A stretch of DNA of 64,000 nucleotides from positions 65,001-129,000 of the forward strand of contig JAOTON010002068.1 in assembly GCA_034440635.1 (NCBI GenBank), read 5' to 3'. The position numbers and the translations under genes were made by a program. The DNA comes from Lepas anatifera (taxonomy: Eukaryota; Arthropoda; Thecostraca; Lepadidae). The notes beneath the pieces were generated by a model. That model was not told the origin of the DNA. It saw only the letters and a list, made by a program, of their open reading frames with translations, and did no database searches. Position 1 is the first letter of the stretch; each line of letters starts with the position of its first letter. Below are positions 44,390-55,639 of the stretch, piece after piece.

Positions 44390-44837
44390 AGGGAATGTGG
44401 CACCTTGGTCGAATCCTCGAATTTAGTGAAATTAGGCGAAATTCTGGCCAAAAATAATAAAACCACTCATCATTTCTCTAAAAAATGTTCAATAAGCTCA
44501 ATATTTTGTTTTTAAGAATACTCCTCAAGGAAAATAAGTCAATATCAGTCTGTGGTGATGTCATGACCTGGAAACCACTGTCATACTTGAAATCCGTCAA
44601 GGGCTTCGATTGGCTGATACTCATCGTGACGTCAGCATATGCCGTCACACCAGCAGCTCACAACAATGGCCGCCTGGCGAGGGGTTGATGAGGGGTTGGT
44701 GTCAGGTAGGTTTTAGCTTTTTTCTACGGAAATATCGAGTTCCAAGACAAATGATATATGGAGTACCGGGCTTTCCGACTTGCTTTACAGCTTGGCTATC
44801 TCAGTTAAAATCACGTTATGAAGGTGCCATATTCCCT
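44390..44837 (+). mobile_element. TTAA MITE-A copy 2
   Basis: 448 bp, ends AGGGAATGTGGCACCT and AGGTGCCATATTCCCT, flanked by TTAA at 44386-44389 and 44838-44841. It is homologous throughout to 14147-14584. The right TTAA is shared with the MITE-C element that follows. Confidence 0.88.
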
Positions 44838-44841
44838 TTAA

Positions 44842-45679
44842 CACGCGCATTGACGGGGGTCTGAGTCACCTTCGCACTGACGGGGGCGGGTACCCGCCCC
44901 CTAAGATCTCAAGAACCACGGTAGGTAGCGAAAAACGGTAAACGGCGTTGGGCTGCCCATCCACTTCTCCATCGAAAACATTTGTACCATTTTTTGTCAG
45001 GTCACATTTAAGGTCATGAGAGGTCAAAACATGCCGTCATAGGGATAACATGTAAATTCAGTTTTTCGGTCATTACATCTGAACAAGTAAAGATAGAGCA
45101 AAACGACCTGAACTGTATGAATCCTCTCAGCAAGCCGAATCGAATGATATATAAGTTGACCTTGCTAGGTCAAATCAAGGATTTGACCTGACCTGAGGTC
45201 AGGTCAGGGTCAAATTATATAAAATGCATATCATTAGAACTGCAAAACCCAGGCGAGTCTAATGCAGCTAAAATAAATGCTCTATCACCATCCGTTACTG
45301 AGTTATGCCGTAAAAACATTTTCCCATGTATTTCCAATGGAGAGGTCATGCCTCGTGCCTGACCTTAGGTCATCGATATCAAAAATACCGGAGCATATTT
45401 TAGAGAACTCGGTGAGGCCATTATGTGATATGAGTTTCAATCGGATAAGTTCACCCTGCTCCGACTTATGCTATCTTAAACTTTTTTTGAGGTTGTGTCA
45501 CTTGACCTGTACTGGTGACCTAACCTGAGATGACCTAACCTTAAAATTTTCACAGAAGTTGTAAAAATGATGAGGGAGAAGGTATGCCAAGTACGGTGGC
45601 GCTACGCGCCGCCGTTTTTCTGCTGTCTCCGAAAAAAACCCGAAGGGGGGCGGGTACCCGCCCCCCGTCAATGCGCGTG
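44842..45679 (+). mobile_element. TTAA MITE-C copy 1
   Basis: 838 bp, ends CACGCGCATTGACGGGGG and CCCCCGTCAATGCGCGTG, flanked by TTAA at 44838-44841 and 45680-45683. Sub-terminal palindrome GGGCGGGTACCCGCCC occurs near both ends. The interior carries repeated AGGTCA half-sites, including AGGTCA-TGAG-AGGTCA at 45011-45026. It is nearly identical to 48977-49818. No coding frame; probably mobilised by a piggyBac-type transposase. Confidence 0.92.
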
Positions 45680-45689
45680 TTAATACCTT

Positions 45690-46060
45690 AGCATATTGCC
45701 TGCACGTTCACCACCTGAGAGCGTGCTGATCATCGTCGGTGCAGGGCGGCGGCGGCCGATTGGTCCGTCCCGGCGCCGGGGGCGCGCGTGTCACGTGACG
45801 CAGCGTTGGCCTTGTGAGACCGGGTCAGCGCGGCAGCGGCCAGTGCTCTCTGAATCGTCAGTCTGGTCGGGTACGCGCTTGGAAAGGCGCGAGCGTTCAT
45901 CTTTCGTTTAAATTACAGTCCCTGCTCTCCTCCTCTCGCGAAACCGCGTGCAGGCTTGGCATAATCGTGCCGAGTCTGTGCATTGTCCAGCTGTGCTCGG
46001 GATCGGTTTAACCGTACCGTTTCTAGGCACTCTGTGACAGGCGCTGGGGAGGTGGGGTGG
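45690..46060 (+). promoter_or_regulatory. CpG-rich patch, possible promoter
   Basis: GC- and CpG-rich, with GATTGG (inverted CCAAT), a TCACGTGAC E-box at 45790-45798 and GGCGGCGGCGG, standing out from AT-rich surroundings. It precedes the THAP exon at 48583 on the same strand by about 2.8 kb, so it could be a promoter for that gene or simply a GC-rich repeat edge. No TATA or initiator is assigned. Confidence 0.25.
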
Positions 46061-48582
46061 GGCTCTGCAGCCCATTACCCATCCAAATTAATATTCGGGC
46101 CTGGAAGGTAACCAGTTTTGACTTAACTTTTCTTTGGAGTGCATTAGAGCGATTGCACTCCTTTATCTGTTTGTATCGGTAAACCTGTTTGTATCGATAA
46201 GCCTGTTTGCATCAGTAGCCGAGTAGGATCGGGAGTTCCGTTGTCGTCGCCTATGTGTTAACTAAGGATTCTATCGGTATGGGTTATATTCTTGTCGAGT
46301 TTCTCCCCACCCGAGCTCGCATCTGTTGTCGGTGATAAATCGCTTCGCCAAGTTTGATTGTCGGTCGTTGTTTTCCATCCCAACGCATCCAATACAGCAT
46401 CAGGAAGGAATTATTTGGATTTCTCGAGTATAGCCTGGCTAAAGCGTTGTATAATCGTTAAGCAGTCGTGAAAGAAATAACATAAAACCATAGAAAGGAG
46501 GAATCAGTGCCATAATTTCGTTTTAATCAATCGATTGAACACCATAATACAGTCCACTAAATTACAGTCCACTCCACATTAGAGACTTTCGGTTATGGGC
46601 ATAGACCGCCCGATAGATCTGGTCATCATTCCCGTCGTAGTTTCGACAATATTTTCAGCACACTACCCATCTAATAGGAAGCCATGGATGCCCTTCCAAC
46701 CTCACTTGGGAATGGAATGATTTTATCCACATAACCGGAAAATTTTTCAGCATCCTTAATCACCCCCCCACAATTTTCGACCACAAATTTCCTGACCTCA
46801 GTCAAAATGGGAGCCAACCAGAAATTTGTATAACCAGCCGCAGCGGAAAGCAACGAGCCCAAATTCGAAGTTCTTGGTAAAAACGTGAAAAGTTTGCTCT
46901 CAGCATCAGGTTGAAGTGTGGCTGGCCCCTCACTTTTTGCCGATGGCGACGCTTATGTATGCTACCACCACAATAATAAATAAAAAGGCTAAGCACTTCA
47001 TACCGCCAAACCAGCAACCAGTCTTAGGCACTTTGACTACACCGTGTCCCGTCTAATCCACGAACAAGCCCTAAAGCACTGACAACTGACTGCGTGTGAA
47101 ATGAGAGCATTATGCAATGTCACGGTACTGACTGGGATGCGGGCTTCCGGTCGGGTAGAACAGGATGTTCGATTGGTATTAAGCCAGCGTTCACCTCCTG
47201 CGTTGGGATTAGTTGATGCTGAGGCTGCTCTACCGAGATATCCCGTAACTACGCACTTTGTTTCGTCTTCGCATGATGGAGTAGGCAGCCACGGTTGAAA
47301 ATTTCTTAGCACAATTTTAGTGGATTGCCAATTTGGGACCATAAATAGAACAAAGTAATAATTATCGAGTGGTGTTCAGTCTTATTTTGGTAAGGTGAGT
47401 CTGCATTTGGTCGATTTTAGGTCATCTGTATTTCACTGGGGGGCCAATTCCCGGGCACTGGGCGGCATTTCAGCCCACTGGGGGAGCAAATGGCCCCCCA
47501 GTTATCATGTTAAAAAATGGCCTGCCGGAAGTTGAAAGACGGCCTTTTACGGTTTACCTAGGAGCTTGGGCGTTTTACCCCACTATCAGGGTAAAATACC
47601 TTATCACATGGTCTCAAGAAAAATACATCTTGCACACTTTGCAGTGCCAGAGTCACAAATTTCTTTAAAAGTGTAGACAAACAATGAAAGAACTTCATGA
47701 AGAAAAAAATAAAGTAATTCCGTCCACGCACGACCAGGACAGACAAATTCTCCCTTAACGTACGCGTCTTACCCCACTCTACCCTAATAATGCTAATCCA
47801 AGTATGTTTGATAACTTTGACACGGAAGCCCTACTGTTGTCATCAAACGCTCTCGAGATAAATTACACACCGCAATAGTTGCCAACCAAAAAAAAAAAAC
47901 GAAAACAGTGTTGGGTTCTAATTTAGCAGCTGAGTCTCATCTTCCAGACTCAGCTGACGGAGGTCACGGCCAGCTGATGGTCAGCTGTTGGCCGTTGGTT
48001 GTTGTGTTGTGAACCTGATTGGGAGCGGATGTGTCTGAGTGTGTGTGTGCTTCAATAGACCGCTACAGAGAAGACCTGTGTGTGTTACTTGTGAGGGACA
48101 TTTGCAATGAACCTTTAAACCAAACAAACAGTGTGACCGCCGTTGTGTGTTGTTTTCGAGTACTTGACTGTTTTGTTCAGAGGCACAATCTGCACCGTGT
48201 TTCAGTTCAGTTTTTGCCGCTTCCATAAATGATGTGAATGATTGAAAATCTACCTAAATACGACCAATGGCAGCGCTTTGTCAGATAAGAAATCAACTTC
48301 GTCACTATAAAAAAATATATTTTAGCCCTATTGGCCTCGGTCATCGAAAGTGTTGGCACCTGGTGGATTTTTTTTTGGAAACGCCAGGAGAGGGACTGAC
48401 GGCTGGCGCGGCTGCTTCATATCCGGCGCATTTTTGAACTAAACAGGTTTTAAACGTACTTTCAGTCGTTGTGAACTCGTTGCTGTGAAAGAGTGTGGTT
48501 ATACCGTGACGTTGGGTGGACGTAAATATTGAAGACTGGCGTTATTTTCTTGTTTGTTATAATCTTGGAAAGTTCAAAGAAA
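46061..48582. other. Non-coding DNA upstream of the THAP exon
   Basis: No recognised gene. The frame 46671-46862 (minus) is compositionally protein-like, but I cannot assign a family. The patch 47925-48000 has repeated CAGCTGA words. Short runs of A (47888-47899) and T occur. Confidence 0.3.
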
Positions 48583-48808
48583 ATGGAGAAGAGACGGATA
48601 ACCATTAGATCCAATCAGAACTGCTGCGTTCCTCAGTGTGTATCCTTCCGAAGAAAGTGTCGAAGTCTCAGCTTTCACAAGTTTCCTCAGGATAAGGTGC
48701 TGTCCAAGCAGTGGAGGTTGAAACTGAGAATTGGGAAGAAGATAGGCTTAAATGCTGCTGTCTGTTGCAGAAATTTTCAGCCATCTGACTTCCATTCACA
48801 TCCACCTG
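48583..48808 (+). CDS. THAP-type zinc-finger exon (first coding exon or pseudogene)
   Basis: ATG at 48583 leads to a THAP-like domain: NCCVPQC (first Cys pair), FHKFPQDK (F/P core), QWRLKLRI (Trp position) and VCCRNFQPSDF (second Cys and the conserved F...DF end). The His that normally completes the C2CH zinc site (VCxxHF) is Asn. The frame ends at a consensus donor, CACCTG|GTAAGC, phase 1. THAP domains bind DNA in chromatin regulators and in P-element transposases. Either an intronic gene on the opposite strand to the FN3 receptor, or a P-like transposon relic. The missing His favours a decayed or atypical copy. Confidence 0.6.
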
Positions 48809-48976
48809 GTAAGCGGCTGTGAGGCCAGTGTGCAAAGTATGGCATTTTCGACGAGATCTGGTCGGTGCGAGTGCCCTTGGAGACAGGACCAAGTGGTGCG
48901 AATTTTATCAACCTGGTGCGAATTTGCGAGGTTAGTGACATTTAAACTAAACAAATAATGACTGAATGGCTATTAA

Positions 48977-49818
48977 CACGCGCATTGACGGGGGTCTGAG
49001 CCACCTTCGCATTGACGGGGGGCGGGTACCCGCCCCCTAAGATCTAGAGAACCACGGTAGGTAGCGAAAAACGGTAAACGGTGTTGGGCTGCCCATCCAC
49101 TTCTCCATCGAAAACATTTGGACCATTTTTTTGTCAGGTCACATTTAAGGTCACGAGAGGTCAAAACCTGCCGTCATAGGGATAACATGTAAATTCAGTT
49201 TTTCGGCCATTACATCTGAACAAGTAAAGATAGAGCAAAACGACTTGAACTATATGAATCCTCTCAGCAAGCCGAATCAAATGATATATAATTTGACCTT
49301 GCTAGGTCAACTCAAGGATTTGACCTGACCTGAGGTCAGGTCAGGGTCAAATTATATAAAAAGCATATCATTAGAACTGCAAAGCCCAGGCGAGTCTAAT
49401 GCAGCTAAAATAAATGCTCTATCACCACCCGTTACTGAGTTATTCCGTAAAAACCATTTTCCCATGTATTTCCAATAGAGAGGTCATGCCTCGTACCTGA
49501 CCTTAGGTCATCGATATAAAAAATACCGGAACATATTTTAGAGAACTCGGTGAGGCCATTATGTGATATGAGTTTCAATCGGATAAGTTCACCCTGCTCC
49601 GACTTATGCTATCTTAAACTTTTTTGAGGTCGGATCACTTGACCTGTACTGGTGACCTGACCTGACATGACATGACCTAACCTTAAAATTTTCACAGAAG
49701 TTGTAAAAATGATGAGGGAAAAGGTATAACAAGTACGGCGGCGCTACGCGCCGCCGTTTTTCTGCTCTCTCCCAAAAACCCGAGGGGGCGGGTACCCGCC
49801 CCCCCGTCAATGCGCGTG
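48977..49818 (+). mobile_element. TTAA MITE-C copy 2
   Basis: 842 bp, same ends as copy 1, TTAA at 48973-48976 and 49819-49822. Differences from 44842-45679 are scattered single substitutions and short indels. The DR4-type pair AGGTCA-CGAG-AGGTCA is kept at 49148-49163. Confidence 0.92.
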
Positions 49819-49822
49819 TTAA

Positions 49823-51708
49823 GACACAGGAGAGGGCATTATAAAAAGTCCTTAACTAACTGACTAATGATTGAGGTAGCATTGCATTGTAGGGGTAGGA
49901 ATGGGTGCATTTTTTCCCTGGTATGTGGCAGATTGGTGCAAATTTTTGGAGGCTGGTGGTGCGAGAATTTTAGATGGCTGGGGCGGCTCGTCTGGCCTGC
50001 TGCCATACTTTGCAGACTGGCTGTGAGGCAATCTCCAGTTCCACTTATGCCTCCTTCCACTCCCTTGAGCCCGCTTCTAGCAGGAGTAAGCCTTTATCCT
50101 TGGGTCATCATCATAGGCGTATCCAGAATTGCCGATCAGGGGCACCTTCCCGGGGGCGGGGCGCCATTCTTGACCGGGAAACCCTATCGGATGGGATCAA
50201 AACCCTATCGGTGGGAGCCAACTTTCGTATCCTGGGAGGGGTGGGGGTGGGAAGCGAAATTTCAGGGGGCGTGGCCATTTCAGGGGGCGCCGAGGGTCGA
50301 TGGTGGGGGGCACATACTCCCTTTGCCCCCTGGATCTGCCTATGGGGCATGTGCCCACTTTGCCGTCCCCCTGGATCCGCCTATGGCTGCATTCCTTTTT
50401 AGCCCGGGAAACCGACATATTGAAATAATTCGGTAGATATACGCCTTTATTCGTTTCAAGCTGTCTGAAATTCCAGTTTGAATGTACGGTGGAAAATGCG
50501 TTTCCAAACATAAGCGTCGCCACCGGCAAAAAAGTGGGGAGGGGGCAGCAAACTTCAACCTGATAATGACTACAAACTTTGCTCCTTTGGACCAAAAACT
50601 CTTCGAATTTGGGCTTCTTGCTGTCTTCCACAGCTGCTGGTTATAAGCCGCTGCCACATACCAGGCATAAAAAACGTATAATTCACCGCTTATCATGCTA
50701 TTCCCGGGGCCCATTAATGTTGTTTACCTTTCGGAGTCCCTCTTTCGCGGCCATCTTGGATGGCACACTAGCGCCTCTGGTGAGCGTGCCCGGGGTCAAT
50801 AGGTATTTCACAACGGGAGAGAAAACTGCCTAGTCTGCTCTTTGTAGCCAACAAGCTGTAATTCCAAGAAAACAGGCTCTATCCCAATGAATGCGCGGAA
50901 ATCCCAAGAAAATGGGCCTATTTCCCCAATGTCCCACGAAACTGCTCAAATCCCAGGATCTTGGGACAAACCCCAAGGAATGGCATCACTGCGCCTGGCG
51001 CAGTGGCGCTCAGGGGGTGGACATGAGATACTTCTCTAGAATTCTGGGGGTTTTGAAGGTTCCATTTCTGGTTCTAACAGTTTTTTGCAGCAAAATTTAA
51101 CATGTAATTCCAATGGGACTGTTTGCAGGGGTTTGGGGCACGGGCCAGTGGAAAAATTTAAGTGGTGCTTAAGGGTATATTTTTTATTTTTGGTATGTAA
51201 AATTGATCAGGCTATCTTCTGGGTGCAGTTTTTAGTCTCTAAAGCGCTTTTATAACAAGGAAAATCCACGATGAACTTCATGCTAATTCCTTCAGAATTC
51301 TGTTTCAAACGTTTCGCTCAACCAATCAAAACGCTGTATTCTACCTTATGCTAGCAAAACCAAAGTTATCTTGAACAAAACCCTTCAAAATACTACCATA
51401 TCCTCAACGTGCTGCCAAATCAGGCAGTCAGCAGGCTGTCATGTCCGAACCGTATCTATAGGAACCGTGGCGGCGCTGTCATTTTGTTTCTTGACTTTAT
51501 CTTTTATCTTCTGTGAGAATAAGCAGCATTGCTGCCCGATGAAACAAAGGAACAAAATTGCTGAACACTCTAAAAATTCAGACCTTCATTATTCTACCTT
51601 TCTTGATCCAGAGCATGAGGCGGACAGTACCAGTTATGCACTTCAGCAGATGTAAACACATAAAATACCTTGTTAGACAGCTGGAAATCTCTTCTCGATA
51701 CAGGGGGT
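49823..51708. other. Intronic DNA with a GGCGGATCC-type repeat and CCCAAGA words
   Basis: A hAT-like segment starts CATAGGCGTATCCAGAATTG at 50112 and reaches two right-end-like sequences, TGGATCTGCCTAT near 50331 and TGGATCCGCCTAT near 50371. No target duplication is clear. From 50855 to 50985 irregular TCCCAAGAAAA/CCCAGGATCTTGGG words recur, like those at 19830-19935. No gene. Confidence 0.45.
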
Positions 51709-51716
51709 TGGGGACC

Positions 51717-51986
51717 CATAGGCGGATCCAGGATTGCCAATGGGGGGCACCTTGCCGAGGGGGCGCTATCCGGACCAGGGGGCGCCACTTTTGACCGGCA
51801 AAACCTAAGAGGTGGGCGCGAAATCCGATCGGTGGGCGCGGATTTTCTCATCCTGTGGGGAGGGGGAGGTGGGAAGTGATATTTCAGGGGGCGCCATCGA
51901 CGTTTCAGGGAGCGCCGTGACCATTTCAGGGAGCACCAAGGGTCGATGGGGGCACCTTCCTCCTTTGCCCTTTGGATCCGCCTATA
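51717..51986. mobile_element. hAT-type MITE (GGCGGATCC family) with target duplication
   Basis: 270 bp, ends CATAGGCGGATCCAGG and TTGGATCCGCCTATA, flanked by TGGGGACC (51709-51716) and TGGGGTCC (51987-51994), 7 of 8 matching. The interior is GGGGGGCGCC-rich. Relatives lie within the inverted duplication at 16.9-19.4 kb and at 50112. Confidence 0.78.
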
Positions 51987-52187
51987 TGGGGTCCTGGATG
52001 GGTTAACGCTGGCACTGCAATACAAGCCCTATACAAAGCCTATGGGAGACCCCCAATCCAAGCTGGTCCTGACCCCCGCATCTCGCCCCATGGCCCGTAC
52101 ACGTTGTTACGTCCTATTTAATGAGTAGTCTGTCCCATGCCTATTCATTCCCAAGAATTCATTCGATTCATACAATTACCCGTTCAG

Positions 52188-52560
52188 TGGCGGATCTAGC
52201 CGGTCAGGGGCGGGTGCAGACCCGAGCTTTAGGGGTCAAACCCCTGTCTGCCTCTCCTCCGGGGGGAGGGGGTGGGACGTGTGGTTTGGGTGCTCGACAG
52301 AAGCTACCTCTCCAAGTACATGATCGCTCTCCTTGGAGGGGGAGTGGGAGCGAAGATTTTATTGCTCTACAGACCTAGTGTAAACACATTTTCAAAAATT
52401 TATCCGGCCTTGGGGGCAAAAAATAATAATTTAGCCCCCTCTCCAGCGCTTCGGGGAGGGGGCATGGCCGGAATGGTCCCCCTGCGTCCGCCAATAAAGC
52501 CAGTCGATTTGGGTTGGGGGGGGGTGAACAAGTCAAAGTCACAAAGGAAAAGTCACGCAG
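52188..52560 (+). repeat. Dispersed hAT-related repeat fragment
   Basis: CAGTGGCGGATCTAGCCGGTCAGG at 52188 and GCAGACCCGAG at 52217 match parts of 20831-21010 and 61444-61500. A G run at 52517 precedes AAGTCAAAGTCACAA, mirrored by CCAAAGTCGCAACAAAAAAC near 61481. No boundaries are clear. Confidence 0.5.
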
Positions 52561-52681
52561 TTAAATATTTTGAAACAATGTTTGAAACATTTGAAAGAGT
52601 AAAATATTTGCGAGTTTTTCTCTGGCATCCTCGATAAAAGGTGGGGAACACTTAATGACCCCTCTCCAATGCGCATGTTAA

Positions 52682-53665
52682 CCCACACCCAGGTGGGAAG
52701 GCGTGTTTGAACACCCCCCCAGGTATCTCCACGGTAGGAAAAACGGCGGCGTTTCACGCCGCTGTACTTGGCACATCTTATCCTTGATCAATTCCGCAAC
52801 TTTTCTCGAAATTTTATGGTTGAGTCATCTCAGGTTGGGTCACCAGTGCAGATCAAGTAACCTCACCTCCAAAAATGTTTAAGGAGATTGTTTTAAGTAG
52901 GAAAAGGGTGCATTTATCAAATTGAAACTTGTACCACATAAAGAGCCCACCGAGAACTACAACAGATATTCCGGGATTTTCATATCGATGACCGAAGGTC
53001 AGGTACGGATCATGACCTCTCCATTGGAAATGCATGGGGAAAACAGTAATTGGGCTGTATTTGTGTAAATATAGCTGAGAATACCTTCCTTTATCCGAAT
53101 CATAGTACCCTGGGCCCCTTTCTAGGTTCATGTTGCAATTTTTTCCCTGTGACTTCTGAGAGGTCAACTGGGCTACTTGAGCAGAAATTAAAATTGGATC
53201 AAAAACTTTTCAGGAAATGACGATACAACTTTTATTTTGATACCATTACGTTTATATTATTATTGAGAGTTGATTAAAGTGCATATTGACAATGCTATGA
53301 TGAGATAGTGACCTTGACCTGACCTCAGGTCAGATAATTTGTGTTTTGACCTAGTACAGTCATTTTATACATCATTCGATTTGCCGTCACGAGAGAAAGC
53401 GAATGGTGCCTAAAAAATGATTCAACTCAAATCTGTCAGACGCTAGAGCCCCGAAACTTTTCTCTAACATGCCACCTTTTTTACCTGGCATGCCCTCAAT
53501 ATTGACGCGAGCCAAAACGTGACTAACGTAGCTTCCTCATGAATTTGTATGAGCTATCCACCAGCGTTCGCGTCTTTTTCGCTATCCCGTATAAAGGCCA
53601 AGTTCGAGGGGGTGCTTGAACACCCCCCATTGCGAAGGTGGCTCGGAGGCCCGGTGGGGCGGGTG
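52682..53665. mobile_element. TTAA MITE-C, diverged inverted copy
   Basis: 984 bp between TTAA at 52678-52681 and 53666-53669. Read from the right end it shares GAGCCACCTTCGCA with the other MITE-C copies, and from the left AAACGGCGGCG...CGCCGCTGTACTTGGC. The GGTCA-rich interior is kept. A further MITE-C-type end, CCAATGCGCATG, lies just outside the left TTAA (52666-52677), so another fragment may adjoin. Confidence 0.65.
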
Positions 53666-53754
53666 TTAATAAATACGCCACGGTATGGATAATGATTGGA
53701 AAATAACAGGACTGAAATCTGCAACTGACAGCAAACGGGGCAAAATTTAAAACT

Positions 53755-54440
53755 CAATTTTAGCACTTGTTGGTACGGAGACCACGCCACCTTCTCCGGT
53801 ACGGGGAGGCGGCAGCTACCAGCCCCCTCCCTAAGACATCAGAAACAAAGCTAGGCTGCGGAAAGCTGAAAGCGGCATTATTTGTGCCACAATGGCTTAC
53901 AGAGAAGAGACATGGAAAACGTCGAAGCACCAATGGAATCCCTTCGCCTGGTTAAATCGAATGATGTAGCATAAGTGCACTTCATTCTAAGGCTAAGTTA
54001 AGGACAGCATAGACCATTTTCTATTTCATTTGAATAGCATTAGGAAGCCGGAAAGATCGGTGCCAAAACAAATTCTCTACCGCAATTCCCTGCGAATTTA
54101 TCAAATTTAAGCTATTTTACCAATGCATTTCCAATGGGGATGTCATTGATATAAGAAATCCCGTCATCATAAGCTGTTGTTCTTGGTGACCTATTTATGT
54201 AACATGAAGATCAGTTCTAAAAATTAAGACTGTCCTCAATGCTGCACCTCTAAACACGTATGGAGGCTAGGTCACTCAATAACGAGTGGTGGGGTGACTT
54301 GAGATGACCTCGACTTAAAACTTTGCTGGGTTTCCACAAATATGCGCATCGGGTATGCCAAGTGCGGCGGTGCTGTGCGCCGCCGTTTATAGGCAATCAG
54401 CGCCAAAACATTAGGGGTACTTCACCAGCGGCACGTGTAA
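53755..54440 (+). repeat. Decayed MITE-C relative
   Basis: Contains CACGCCACCTTCTCCGGTACGGGG at its left and TATGCCAAGTGCGGCGGTGCTGTGCGCCGCCGTTT at its right, the latter split here for comparison with the end of 44842-45679 (CGGTGGCGCTACGCGCC). TTAA ends are not preserved. Confidence 0.5.
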
Positions 54441-55102
54441 AGGCAGTTGAAACTTGAGCCCTGTTCCAGCTGTCAGCACAGTTTTGTCAGCAGGACCTCT
54501 AACCTCTCCTCCAGAAAAGTAGCATCAGCGTCATAATCGCCTCTTGTTTGTGCTAAGCATAGGGAACTTAAACCTTTATACCATTAAAAAATATTAGGCT
54601 GCCACTTCGTGCACTTACGGTTTTTCATCAGCACAAACAGCAGGCCGTCAACCCGTAAAACCTCTAGAATTAGTTCCCGGGGAGAGGCTACAGTCCGGTG
54701 ACGTAGGCGCAACGCGGCCCGCTGATTGGTGCTGACAAAACTGTGATGACAGCTGGAACAGGGCTTTGAAATTGCTTAGATATTTACAGGCGTTCAGCTG
54801 TCAATGCAGGATGCCCCTGCCCGTTTCCACCGTGAGGGAAGGGAGCCTCAACAAACCTTCCGGTAGGGAGAGCAGGGGCCCTCAAACTTGTTGTAAAAGT
54901 GAGGGTCACAAAGATCCATGTCCTCAAACGATTGTTTTGATAGAATCATGATGTATTGAAACGTTAAAAGTAGCGTTTTCCTTTTGGAATTTGCATGCAG
55001 TTAGACCATCGATATAGTACGTCAAGCGTATCTCCCTCACTTTTGGCTGATTCGGCGCATGTAGAAGAGAAGGTACTAGCAAATGCGTACTGGTGTGGGC
55101 AG
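54441..55102. other. Intronic DNA, no recognised feature
   Basis: Words CTGTTCCAGCTGTCA and its inverse TGACAGCTGGAACAG lie at 54462 and 54748, forming a 0.3-kb inverted pair together with AGTTTTGTCAGCA/TGCTGACAAAACTGTG. This is possibly a small MITE of about 290 bp (54462-54762). Confidence 0.4.
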
Positions 55103-55256
55103 GAATGAGTGGCTCAATGGTTAGACGATCTATCTCATGAGCCATCAAAGTTCAAGTCCCAGCGTGTTCTCCGCAGTTATAATCTGACTCCCAAAATTCT
55201 TCTACCACGGAACCATTGGCGTCGCCGCATGACCTTAGCAATAAATGCGCAATAAA
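55103..55256 (+). repeat. tRNA-derived SINE
   Basis: A box TGGCTCAATGGTTAG (from 55110), an anticodon-like CTCATGAG, and B box AGTTCAAGTCC (55149-55159), followed by a tail with GCATGACCTTAGCAATAAATGCG. The tail resembles that of the SINE at 4356-4560. Stems pair poorly, so it is not a functional tRNA. Confidence 0.55.
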
Positions 55257-55639
55257 GCGGCGGATAGCAGGTTGGCTGCCAGGAACGGGGCATAGCAGGA
55301 GGAAGATAACGACCGGCAATGGACTGGGCCGGCCCAAGACGGAATGGTAGCCGGCAATAGGGTGTCGTCGGCAGCACGATGACCGGTCAGTGACAGAATA
55401 GTGGCGTTGGCGCTGTCGAAGTGACACTGCGGAGTTCATCGATTCGACTAATCAAGAGTACTGTAATGCAGCTTTCATAATGAACGAACCAAAATACTTC
55501 ATTCGCAAGTATGCAAACACTGCAGAGGGTCCAGATGAAATGCACTGCCCTTCTGCAGCAACCTCAGCCAGACCACTAAAATACCTGCTTTCGGCCATTA
55601 CAACACTTTTCTTAGTGATTCTTCCCCCCCACGACGTGA

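Noticed and set aside
46671..46862. Possible retroelement protein fragment on the minus strand
   Set aside because: Composition is plausible but no RT, integrase or other motif could be identified.
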